This document shows, piece after piece, positions 29,940-38,317 of a stretch of DNA of 56,561 bases. Position 1 is the stretch's first letter. Every line of letters begins with the position of its first letter. The stretch is from positions 1 to 56,561 of the IMG/VR virus record IMGVR_UViG_3300031539_000035; one strand, 5' to 3'. The position numbers and the translations under genes were made by a program. Source of the DNA: a virus. Under the pieces are notes generated by a model. The model saw only the letters and a list, made by a program, of their open reading frames with translations. It was not told the DNA's origin and did not search any database.

Positions 29940-30920
29940 GTGAACATAGGATTGCCTCTTACGAGGGCAAAGCCCTGGTACCCCGGACAGATGGGGGTGC
30001 CAGGGACCGATACCGAACGTGGGCTCCGCACGCATACTACGGGAACCGTGTTCTATGTGGACCCCAACTATCCTGGTGTTAGCGACTTGCGGGATGGTAC
30101 CGATCCGGAGGATCCGCTGACGACGGTGGCGGCGGCGCTGACCAAGTGCCAGGCATACCGGGGTGACGTGATCCTGGTGATGGCTAACGGAAGTTGGCAG
30201 TATGCTGGCCCGAATGATTACGCTACGGTGATCGCCGAGAGCGTGATCGTGACGGTGCCCGGCGTGAGCATCATCGGCGTGTGCCCCTCCAGTCCGGTGG
30301 GCGTCTTGTGGACGCCGGCTGCGGACTTGGGTTGGTGCATCGAAATCCGGGCTTGCGACGTGACGGTGGATGGGTTCGCGTTCGTTGGCGAGCCACAGGA
30401 CACTGGCGCGAATGGCATTTTGGCGGAGTATAGCGCAGGACGGTATGGCGATAATGCTGTGATCCGCAACTGTTACTTTGACAGTGCCATAGTGACCGGC
30501 GTGCAGCTGGAGTTCAGTTGGCAGACCATAATCGAGGGCTGCAAGTTCGATGGTTGCGGCTATGGGGTGTACGTGGACCCCGAGGGTCTAGGGGCGGCCT
30601 ACTGCGACATCTACAACAACGAGTTTCGCAATTGTACGGTAGGGGCCATCTACGCGGCTGGAATCGATGATAGTCGAATCCATCATAACAGCGTGTACAA
30701 CTCTGCTGCACAGGCTGGGGCAGCGGCTACCGACGAGGGGATCATCACGACTGACGGCGTGGAGCCAGACGGTGTACGGAATATCGTCTACGAGAACTGG
30801 CTCAGTTGCGCCCTGCCCGTCGGAGTCGGGGACTATAACGATCTCTGCTCTGGTAGCCCGACGGACGCTTGGGTACAGAACTTTTGTATGAATGGCCCAA
30901 CGACCACTAACCCGACCTAG
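29940..30920 (+). CDS. Right-handed beta-helix virion protein, copy 2
   Basis: 326 residues, paralog of the preceding gene: shared start GLPLTRAKPWYPGQMGVPGT, DGTDPEDPLTTVAAAL and later ladder rungs (AVIRNCYFDSAIV, TIIEGCKFDGCGY, CDIYNNEFRNC, IHHNSVYNS). Conserved N-termini with divergent helices suggest a common virion anchor and different ligands. Confidence 0.7.
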   Translation: MNIGLPLTRAKPWYPGQMGVPGTDTERGLRTHTTGTVFYVDPNYPGVSDLRDGTDPEDPLTTVAAALTKCQAYRGDVILVMANGSWQYAGPNDYATVIAESVIVTVPGVSIIGVCPSSPVGVLWTPAADLGWCIEIRACDVTVDGFAFVGEPQDTGANGILAEYSAGRYGDNAVIRNCYFDSAIVTGVQLEFSWQTIIEGCKFDGCGYGVYVDPEGLGAAYCDIYNNEFRNCTVGAIYAAGIDDSRIHHNSVYNSAAQAGAAATDEGIITTDGVEPDGVRNIVYENWLSCALPVGVGDYNDLCSGSPTDAWVQNFCMNGPTTTNPT

Positions 30921-30929
30921 GAGGACTAG

Positions 30930-31124
30930 ATGCGTGATAGACTGACAGATCGATTCGTCGCGATGCTGGCGAACAAGTTGAGCTTGGCCGAGCCGCAGGC
31001 GCAGGCGTTGTATGAGGCCGGCTACGCGGATCCTCGTGACGTGCGGGCGCTCAAGGACGCCGAGTTGCTGGCGATACCGGGCATTGGGCAGGCGTCTGTG
31101 AACAAGATCCGGCGGAAGGCGTAA
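30930..31124 (+). CDS. Small helix-hairpin-helix protein
   Basis: 64 residues ending LLAIPGIGQASVNKIRRK, a clear helix-hairpin-helix. AGGAGG precedes the start. DNA-binding connector or head accessory; position is that of small head-tail genes. Confidence 0.6.
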   Translation: MRDRLTDRFVAMLANKLSLAEPQAQALYEAGYADPRDVRALKDAELLAIPGIGQASVNKIRRKA

Positions 31125-31126
31125 CG

Positions 31127-31783
31127 ATGGGTTTGAGCCAACTCGACGCGATCAGCCCCTTCGACTTTGTGGTCTACTGGGGCATCGACATGATCATCGC
31201 CGGCATCGACGATAGCGGCGGCGGTCCCAGTGTGTTCGTGACCGACGCGGATGGGTTGTTCGTGGAGCGGAACATTCTTCCCGGGGCGATAATCCGCAAC
31301 CTGACCACGGGCGTCGAAGGGCGCGTGACGACGGTCACCAGCCAGTCGGTCTTGCAGACTAGCACGGCCACCTGGACCACCGGCGACGAGTACAACCTTG
31401 CGCCGATGGATTGGGCCGAGTATCGGGTAGTCGAGCTGAGCCTGAAGAAAGCCATCGGCACGGTGGCCATGGCCTTGACCGCGGCAGGGGCAGGCAGTGA
31501 GACATACAGTTCCTACGGCTTGGACTACCTGAAGAACCTGGTGATGCTGATCGCGGTTGTGGTCCATAACGCGCCCTGCAAGGGCGCCCGATTGGACCCG
31601 GCGCAGCGCGAGAGCTACATGCAGTGGATTCAGACGGAGTTGAGCAACCTGCGGAGCGGCAAGACAGAAGTGGTGTCGGGATACACCGGGGCAGAGTTCC
31701 CGGCGATTGGATGGGCGGAGCAAGCGGTGACAGAGTGGGGCGCGGCGCAGATCGCCTTCAACCGGATTCGGAGGACACCCTAG
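31127..31783 (+). CDS. Head-tail connector candidate
   Basis: 218 residues, beta-rich first half and helical second half (YGLDYLKNLVMLIAVVVHNA). No motif recognised; its place between head and tail genes suggests an adaptor or stopper. Confidence 0.45.
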   Translation: MGLSQLDAISPFDFVVYWGIDMIIAGIDDSGGGPSVFVTDADGLFVERNILPGAIIRNLTTGVEGRVTTVTSQSVLQTSTATWTTGDEYNLAPMDWAEYRVVELSLKKAIGTVAMALTAAGAGSETYSSYGLDYLKNLVMLIAVVVHNAPCKGARLDPAQRESYMQWIQTELSNLRSGKTEVVSGYTGAEFPAIGWAEQAVTEWGAAQIAFNRIRRTP

Positions 31784-31834
31784 ATGGCTTGAGGCTGCTG
31801 GGTGCGGCGCGGGCGCGCCGCTCAGGAGGCTCCG

Positions 31835-32020
31835 GTGATTCGGTTGGGCGAAAAGGGCCTAGTCCTGCTCGAGTACGTGGGCGGCCTACGGAGCATCCGA
31901 GTGAGAGGGCCGGCGACCTGCCAACGGTATCTGTTTGGGGATGCGCGTCGGGTAGGGTACGTGGATGCGCGAGACGCGGGGCCGATAGTGCTGGGCGGTT
32001 ACTTTCGAAAGGCCGGGTAG
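31835..32020 (+). CDS. Small conserved virion-module protein
   Basis: 61 residues from GTG 31835 with AGGAGG five bases upstream. LEYVGGLRSIRVRGPATCQR, YLFGD and GYVDARDAG form a compact beta pattern that I have seen in other phage head-tail regions. Function unknown. Confidence 0.55.
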   Translation: MIRLGEKGLVLLEYVGGLRSIRVRGPATCQRYLFGDARRVGYVDARDAGPIVLGGYFRKAG

Positions 32021-32021
32021 C

Positions 32022-32549
32022 ATGGCGATCCTGTTCAAGGTCATCAAACCTAAGAGGCTGGACGACGCGGCCATGCGGAAGCAACTGCGCAACGGCCTGG
32101 AGCGCATGGGGCCGCGCCTCCTGAGAGACTTCCAGGCGACTACGGCGACGTGGGAGCACAAAGTAGTATTCGAGCGGCATACGCGGGTGCGGATGCGCGA
32201 GGACGCCGTATGGCTGGAGGTGACGACTCACGATCCTATCTACGGGTACGTGGACAGGGGCACCAAGCCGCACCTGATCTTCGCGGGCATCTATACCGGC
32301 AAGAGCAACAAGAGGGCGCTGGCATTCCATCCTGGTTCCAGTCCGAAGACGACGCCGAACGTCCTGAGCAGCGGGCCGGGGAGCGTGGGTGGGCCACTGA
32401 TTATGCGGCCTTACGTCCACCATCCGGGCACTAAGCCGCGCAATTTTACCAAGATGATCGAGACCAAGTGGCGGCCAAAGTTTTTGGCAGAGATGCACAA
32501 GAGCATGAAGGCGGCGGCCAAGGCCAGCGGGCATGGAGTAAGCCGATGA
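32022..32549 (+). CDS. Tail completion/neck protein (HK97 gp10-like)
   Basis: 175 residues. Helical N-terminus (MRKQLRNGLERMGPRLLRDF), a GYVDRGTKPH motif typical of gp10-like proteins (YxxxxxxGTxPH) and MRPYVHHPGTKPRNF. Position before the tail tube gene fits. Joins tail to head. Confidence 0.7.
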   Translation: MAILFKVIKPKRLDDAAMRKQLRNGLERMGPRLLRDFQATTATWEHKVVFERHTRVRMREDAVWLEVTTHDPIYGYVDRGTKPHLIFAGIYTGKSNKRALAFHPGSSPKTTPNVLSSGPGSVGGPLIMRPYVHHPGTKPRNFTKMIETKWRPKFLAEMHKSMKAAAKASGHGVSR

Positions 32550-32881
32550 GGGTGACGATATTGGAGGACAGGGGCCCATCGCTCCTGGTGGAGTGGACGC
32601 AGGATGAGCGGATTCACCGGGCGATCCTGCCCAAGGACGTCGTCCAGGACGGCGAGATCGACGACGAAGAGGCCGCGAAGGGGATCGCCTACGGCCTGGA
32701 CTATGAGCGGCTGATCGCCATCACGGTGACGCCCGAGCAGATAGCGGCGGCATTGAGGGCACGAGGATACTGGACGGTAGAGGACTTGGAGCGGAACTGG
32801 GCGAAGGTGCAGAGGGTATTCGCACTGGCGGTATATCAGGACGCGGCGGCTATGCTGAGCGCGGCTAGGAGGTCTAGATGA
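32546..32881 (+). CDS. Hypothetical tail-region protein
   Basis: 111 residues from ATG 32546, overlapping the upstream stop. N-terminal beta hairpins (RVTILEDRGPSLLVEW), helical end. Could be a tail terminator-like protein by position. Confidence 0.5.
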   Translation: MRVTILEDRGPSLLVEWTQDERIHRAILPKDVVQDGEIDDEEAAKGIAYGLDYERLIAITVTPEQIAAALRARGYWTVEDLERNWAKVQRVFALAVYQDAAAMLSAARRSR

Positions 32882-34413
32882 CTAGTCAAGGTGATGTGTT
32901 GGGCGGACTGAAGGGACTGGTTTGGGTGCAGCCGGGCGGGCCGAATACCGAGATGTACCCGCTGGCGTGTCACGAAATGGGCGACGTGACCCAGCCCCAC
33001 GAGACGGTGACACAGCGGTACTGCCCGGACCCGCGGCGGCCAGGCAAGTACCGGCCGGTTTACAAGGCGGCGGAAGCGCCAGGCCGTGCGGGCGGCAGCC
33101 TGACGACCTACCTGGAGCGGACGGCCGACTGGCTGGAAAAGATCGCGGATGTCGGTTGCGAGACGCCGATCTACCTGAACCTGTGGGTGGACGGGCGTGG
33201 CACCGCGTTCTCGACCTACACGCGCGGCGAGTTGTCGCTGGCCAGGATCGGGCAGGAGTCCCGGACCGGCATGATGACCAGGGAGAGCGACCCGGCAGCG
33301 GAGCAGACGTTCACCTACACGGCGGACGAGATCTGGAAATACTTCAAGCTCATTCGCAGCGAGCAACTTCTGGCGCTTGTGGCTCCTGAGCCCGGAGATG
33401 CGCTGGACATCGCCTTCGTGAACCGGCAGTCATGCCGGGCCGCTGGCGGTATTCAGGCGGAGGAATGCACCGAGGGGATTATCGGTTGTGAGGTCGAGGC
33501 GGCGGCGGATGCCGGTGTCTACTACACCCTGGACGGCGGGGCGACTTGGACCTTGTGCGCGGCGGTGCCCTTTGCCAACCCGTCCAACTCTGGAGCGGTG
33601 GCTGGGTTCCCGATCGATACTGGGGTGAACCGTTACCTGGTTGGGCGTACGAGCACGGTGGCCGCTACTTTGCCACAGATCGCCTACTCGGACGATCACG
33701 GTGCCAACTGGACCGTAGTGGACCTGCCGGGAACGGTGATAGAGTATTTGCAGGGTGGCGCGGCGCTTTGGGCGCTGGACAGCACGCACATCTGGTGCGT
33801 GACCGATGGCGGCGATATCTTCTTCTCCGATGATGGCGGTGAGAGCTACACGCAGCAGGCGAGCGCGAACGTCGCGGCGCTCTGGTGCATTCACTTCCGG
33901 GACGAGCGATATGGCCTGCTGGGTGGCGCGACCAATGTGATGTATTCCTCGGTAGACGGTGGGGAACACTGGTCGGCCGTTACGGGCCCTGCCGCTCAGG
34001 CTGCCGTAACGATCCTGTCCTGTTGCGTCATTGACGATATGGACTGGTGGATCGGCTATGCGGACGGTACGCTCTGGTTCACCCAGGACGGCGGCGCGAC
34101 CTGGACTCAGCGAGTCTTTACCGTGCCGGGCGCGGCCAGTGTCAACGTCGTGAACGACATCCAGTTTGAGAATGCCTACTTTGGCGCGGTTGCGGTGAAC
34201 TGGACGGACGGAAGCGGTGACGAGTGGGGCGCGATCCTACGAACGGTGAACGGTGGGCGCAACTGGGAGGTCTACCTGCCCAATGCCTCGTTCGATGAGG
34301 CGGCGGCGCCTGGCTACAACGCCCTCTGGCTCTGCGACCGGAACAAGGTCTACGCGGTTGGTGACATTATCGATGCGGTGGCGAGTGTCCACGTGTTCAG
34401 CGGAAACTTCTAG
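32878..34413 (+). CDS. Tail tube protein fused to a BNR/Asp-box beta-propeller
   Basis: 511 residues. The first 190 fit a tail tube protein in size and position. From about residue 195 there are repeated Asp-box motifs (YYTLDGGATWTL, YSDDHGANWTVV, FFSDDGGESYTQ, YSSVDGGEHWSA, WFTQDGGATWTQ, RTVNGGRNWEVY), that is a six- to seven-bladed propeller. The tube surface would thus be covered with carbohydrate-binding-type domains. Confidence 0.7.
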   Translation: MTSQGDVLGGLKGLVWVQPGGPNTEMYPLACHEMGDVTQPHETVTQRYCPDPRRPGKYRPVYKAAEAPGRAGGSLTTYLERTADWLEKIADVGCETPIYLNLWVDGRGTAFSTYTRGELSLARIGQESRTGMMTRESDPAAEQTFTYTADEIWKYFKLIRSEQLLALVAPEPGDALDIAFVNRQSCRAAGGIQAEECTEGIIGCEVEAAADAGVYYTLDGGATWTLCAAVPFANPSNSGAVAGFPIDTGVNRYLVGRTSTVAATLPQIAYSDDHGANWTVVDLPGTVIEYLQGGAALWALDSTHIWCVTDGGDIFFSDDGGESYTQQASANVAALWCIHFRDERYGLLGGATNVMYSSVDGGEHWSAVTGPAAQAAVTILSCCVIDDMDWWIGYADGTLWFTQDGGATWTQRVFTVPGAASVNVVNDIQFENAYFGAVAVNWTDGSGDEWGAILRTVNGGRNWEVYLPNASFDEAAAPGYNALWLCDRNKVYAVGDIIDAVASVHVFSGNF

Positions 34414-34456
34414 GCGGCGGATTGATAGCAGCGGGGGCAATTAACTTTGGGCGTAG

Positions 34457-34500
34457 GGCCAGTTGTGGCGTGTGGGTGCCCCCCGGCGCTATGACTGGCC
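34457..34500 (+). other. Hairpin in the intergenic gap before the chaperone gene
   Basis: GGCCAGT (34457-34463) pairs with ACTGGCC (34494-34500); the loop holds a run of C that could pair with the upstream GGGGGC. The 115-base gap 34414-34528 shows no gene and no good promoter. Confidence 0.4.
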
Positions 34501-34528
34501 TTATGCTAAATACAGGGGGGCTAGAGCA

Positions 34529-35173
34529 ATGAAGACCGGGACGTTTACGACCAAGAATGGAACGGAAATCGCCATTCAGGGCGTGAGCCCGCTGGTGATG
34601 CGCGAGGTCACCGTACAGGTAGAAGAGCGCCTGCGCATGGAAGGCCTGCCCATTGACCCGCCGCGGTATAGTGTGGAGGCCATTGGTGGGGACATCATCT
34701 GGCACGAGCACAATCCGACCACGCTGGTTGTGGAGGACAACCCCCAGGAGACGGCGGAGAACCGCCGCCTTTGGCGCGAGCATGAGGCGGCGCTGCGACG
34801 GCTAGAGCATGAGAATGCGAATGCTCTAGCGGCGGCCATGCTCATCGGCGGACTCGTGGATTTTCCCACCATGCCCAAGGGGGAAGACTATTGGCGGCGG
34901 CGCACTATGATGGGCATAGAGGATCCCAAGACACCGGCGGGACGCTATCAGGCATGGATCATGGCTGAGTACATGCCGGATGCAGAGGATTTCGAGGCGC
35001 TCTTAATGGCGATCCGGGGACTCAGTTTCGAGGGCGTCGATTGGGCACGGGTGGCCACGGTGAGGTCCTTGTTTCCGGGTACGGTACAAGGGGAAGCCCC
35101 TGGACCAGGTGTCGATAGCGAGCGGGTCGTGGACGACGGACAGGTGGATCCTGGAGGTGCAAGCAGCGCGTAG
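34529..35173 (+). CDS. Tail assembly chaperone (gpG-like)
   Basis: 214 residues from ATG 34529. Located between tail tube and tape measure, where the chaperone pair always lies. Helical C-terminal half (RYQAWIMAEYMPDAEDFEAL). Its 3' end overlaps an alternative frame that continues into the next ORF, the usual G/GT layout. Confidence 0.65.
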   Translation: MKTGTFTTKNGTEIAIQGVSPLVMREVTVQVEERLRMEGLPIDPPRYSVEAIGGDIIWHEHNPTTLVVEDNPQETAENRRLWREHEAALRRLEHENANALAAAMLIGGLVDFPTMPKGEDYWRRRTMMGIEDPKTPAGRYQAWIMAEYMPDAEDFEALLMAIRGLSFEGVDWARVATVRSLFPGTVQGEAPGPGVDSERVVDDGQVDPGGASSA

Positions 35174-35189
35174 TTGGGGTCTGCACTCG

Positions 35190-35336
35190 ATGAGTGAGTT
35201 TTGGGCGCTCGACGCGGAGGATAAGGCCATCATCGTCGCACTGCACGAGACCGAGATGATGATGCAGGCGATAGAGATACAGGCGCAGAACAAGGCCAAG
35301 AAGGCTGACGTGAACTTTGGCCAAGTGGAGGGCTGA
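35190..35336 (+). CDS. Tail assembly chaperone T-part, probably made by frameshift
   Basis: 48 residues from ATG 35190, but the frame is open back to 35064 inside the upstream gene, and the ATG has a weak RBS. A +1 slip at CAA-GGG-GAA (35087-35095), where tRNA-Gly can move from GGG to GGG, would fuse the upstream chaperone to this end (KAIIVALHETEMMMQAIE). The shift direction is +1 or -2, not the -1 of lambda. Overlaps the tape measure start. Confidence 0.5.
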   Translation: MSEFWALDAEDKAIIVALHETEMMMQAIEIQAQNKAKKADVNFGQVEG

Positions 35337-38317
35337 TGGATAGGCCAACTGGCGGGGTAGAGCGGATTGGGATGGAGGCCTATCTCGGGCTGGCCGACTT
35401 CAACAAGAACCTCTCATCCTACAATAAGAGCATTGAGGCGGCTGTATCCAAAACCGAGAAGGCGGCGCAGGCGAGCGGAAAGGCCAGCGCCGCTATAACA
35501 GGTAGGGGGGGGCTCGGCGGTGCGCTGGGCTCCCTCATTCCTGTGCTCGGCGGCGTCGGCGCTTCGCTGATATCGATAGCGGGTCCGCTACTGGCCGCCG
35601 GTACCGGGCTCTTCGCGCTGGGCAAAACCGTCGTCGAAGTGAAGGAGATGATCGCCGAGGCGCTGCCGATGGAGGGTGTGCAGAAGGCATTTTACGCTAT
35701 GGCGGCGTCGGCTGGCAGCAGTGGCCAAGAGATGCTGGCGGCGTTCCGAGTGGCCAGTGGCGGCATGATTGATGAACTGGCCCTGATGCAGCGATTCAAT
35801 AAGGCGGCGCAGCTGGTAAGCCTTGACTTTGCCGTGAACCTGCCAGAAGCGATCGGGTATCTAGGGAAAGTGAGCGCGGCGACCGGCGAGAGCATGGACT
35901 ATCTCTACAACTCTCTGATCACCGGCGTGGGCAGGCTGAGCAAGCCGATTCTCGACAACCTCATGGTGATGGTCGACTTGGAACTTGCGTACCAGGATTG
36001 GGCCGCCGCCAACGGGAAGGTCGCGGACAGCCTGACTCAGACCGAGAAGCAGGCGGCGGTCATGGCCCAGGTGATGGCCCAGCTGCGGGTAAACACGGCG
36101 GCCTTGGCCAGCCCGACCGAACTGGCCTCCGGCGCGGTGGCCGCGCTGGGCGCCGAATTCGCCAACTTGCGGCGGGACATCGGCTCCGTATTCCTGCCGG
36201 CGGTGCAGGCGGGGGCCACGGCGCTTCGGCAGATAGTCCTGCGAATCCGCGAGGCCATCGACGTTGGCGGCGAGTGGCGCGCGGGACTCGTGGAGCTGGG
36301 TGCCTGGCTCAAGGCCATTGTGGTAACAATCGGAAACTTTGGTATCAGCGTGACGGAGGGCCTTATCGGGCCACTCGGCAAGGGCTTCTCTGGGCTCATG
36401 GTTTTTCTGGGCAAGGTGGCCATGGCGGCGGCGCAGTGGGGCGCGAATATCGTTTCCGCCCTGGCGATGGGCATGGTCTCCGCCATGCGCATCGTCCTCG
36501 TTCCGGTGTTTACCTCGCTTGCCAAGCTAATGGCCTACTGGCTGGCCCCCGGTTCACCTCCGCGATTTGCCCCCGATATCTACGACTGGGGCACGGCGGC
36601 GATGGGCGAGTTCATCCGCGGCATGACCGACGCGGACTTTGGCGCGCTGAATAAGATTCAGAAGCCTCTCCAAGAAGTGCTCGACCTGTTCGCCGCTCAG
36701 GGCAGGATGGAGAAGGGCGAGGTCGGCCCGACCTACGTGTCTATCAGTAAGCGGATCATCGCCGATCTGCAGGGGACCGGCAAGGTCACTGAGGAGACGC
36801 TGGCGGCGCTTCGAGAGACGACCGGTGAATATGCGGAGGATGTGGTAGCGCTGGTGCGGGCCGAGCTGGAGTTGGCGCAAGCGACCGAGGCGGTTGAGCG
36901 CGCCGAGAAGGCTTTGGACGACGCGCGCAAGCGGCGGACGCAGACTCAGGAAGAGTTGGGCGATGCGGTCCGCGAGTACAACCGGTTACTGAGGATGGGG
37001 GCCCCAACCGAGAAGTTGGCCGGTCAACTGGCGGCGATACGGGCGGCCGAGAAGCAGGTGACGCTCGCCAAGCAGCAGGAAGCGGTTGCCGAGGCGAACG
37101 TCGAGACGGAGAGGGATGGACTGGACGCGCTAGAGGAGAGCGTGCAGGTGCGGCGCGCGGCCCTGGACGAGATGCTGGAAATGGCGCGGGCGCTCATTCC
37201 GCCCATCGAAAGCGTGGCTAAGATATTAAAGGAGGCTGCGGAAGCCAAGATAGAGATACCTGAACCCGTGTTGCCGAAGGTGGACTTTGGCGTCATGTTC
37301 GCGGGACTTAGCGGCGAAATCAATGAGCGCTCCCGCACTATCGAGTTTGAGCTGTGGAAGACCGTTCAGCGGATCACCGGATTCGGCGGGCCGCTCGATC
37401 ATCTCAAGGCGCAGATAGAACTCATGCGCCTGACCTGGCAATACCAGATGATGAAGGCAGGCGCCAGCACGGACGCCTTGGGCAAAAAGCTCGATGACTT
37501 GCGAGAGAAGTGGGATACCCTAGCCAAGGCGCTTACACTTGGGGTGCTCCCAAATCTGGCCGATGTTGGGAAGGTGATCGCGTTCCTCGCGGATATCCAG
37601 ATCGAGCAGTTGAACAAGAAGCTGATTGCAGCGGCTCAGATGGCCGATGTCGCGCGGTGGGCCTACGACCGACTGGCAGCCGCGTTTAATGCGGAAAAGG
37701 GGCCGATTAAGATGGTAGAGGCCCTGATCGGCAGGGTGGACGGCCTGAAGGCATCGCTGGAGGGGATTGTCAGTCCCGCGTTCCGGGAAGTCGTGCGGCG
37801 CGGTATCGAGATGCTGTTCGATCCCTTGGGCGCCATAATGACCTGGGCAAGCGACCTGATTGGGATGTTGTTGAAGGTGCTTGAAGTATACAACGAGTTC
37901 ACCGGCCTGAATATCCAAGTGCCCGCACTGGAGGGCTTGAGGGAGTGGTTGGGTAGGACAAAAAAGCCTCCCGTGTCCGAAGAGGAGAAGGAAGAAACGG
38001 CTCCTCGCACTGGCGGGAGTCGCATTGCGACAGGCACGAAAGACTTTATTGGCGGCCTAGCTCTCGTGGGCGAGCGCGGGCCGGAGCTGGTAGTATTGCC
38101 CAAGGGGAGTACCGTGTTCACCGCCTCGGAGACGGCGCGGATGCTGCGCCAGGACTATGCGCATCCGGACCGCTCATTGGCAGACTACGCCAGTATGCAG
38201 GCCCAGCCAAGCAAAATGGTAAACCTGACCTTCGGGGACGTGCGGATAGCGAACGACATGGACTGGATCACGTTCAAGGCCGGCGTGCATAAGGCCGTCC
38301 TGGAGGGCATAGCATGA
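35336..38317 (+). CDS. Tape measure protein
   Basis: 993 residues, the longest gene. Hydrophobic segments near 60-105 (GGLGGALGSLIPVLGGVGAS and following), long helical and coiled-coil regions (ELELAQATEAVERAEKALDD, RAAEKQVTLAKQQEA), and a C-terminus with GLALVGERGPELVVLPKGST, a motif common at tape-measure ends. It sets tail length and is ejected with the DNA; by the usual 1.5 angstrom per residue the tail would be about 150 nm. Confidence 0.9.
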   Translation: MDRPTGGVERIGMEAYLGLADFNKNLSSYNKSIEAAVSKTEKAAQASGKASAAITGRGGLGGALGSLIPVLGGVGASLISIAGPLLAAGTGLFALGKTVVEVKEMIAEALPMEGVQKAFYAMAASAGSSGQEMLAAFRVASGGMIDELALMQRFNKAAQLVSLDFAVNLPEAIGYLGKVSAATGESMDYLYNSLITGVGRLSKPILDNLMVMVDLELAYQDWAAANGKVADSLTQTEKQAAVMAQVMAQLRVNTAALASPTELASGAVAALGAEFANLRRDIGSVFLPAVQAGATALRQIVLRIREAIDVGGEWRAGLVELGAWLKAIVVTIGNFGISVTEGLIGPLGKGFSGLMVFLGKVAMAAAQWGANIVSALAMGMVSAMRIVLVPVFTSLAKLMAYWLAPGSPPRFAPDIYDWGTAAMGEFIRGMTDADFGALNKIQKPLQEVLDLFAAQGRMEKGEVGPTYVSISKRIIADLQGTGKVTEETLAALRETTGEYAEDVVALVRAELELAQATEAVERAEKALDDARKRRTQTQEELGDAVREYNRLLRMGAPTEKLAGQLAAIRAAEKQVTLAKQQEAVAEANVETERDGLDALEESVQVRRAALDEMLEMARALIPPIESVAKILKEAAEAKIEIPEPVLPKVDFGVMFAGLSGEINERSRTIEFELWKTVQRITGFGGPLDHLKAQIELMRLTWQYQMMKAGASTDALGKKLDDLREKWDTLAKALTLGVLPNLADVGKVIAFLADIQIEQLNKKLIAAAQMADVARWAYDRLAAAFNAEKGPIKMVEALIGRVDGLKASLEGIVSPAFREVVRRGIEMLFDPLGAIMTWASDLIGMLLKVLEVYNEFTGLNIQVPALEGLREWLGRTKKPPVSEEEKEETAPRTGGSRIATGTKDFIGGLALVGERGPELVVLPKGSTVFTASETARMLRQDYAHPDRSLADYASMQAQPSKMVNLTFGDVRIANDMDWITFKAGVHKAVLEGIA

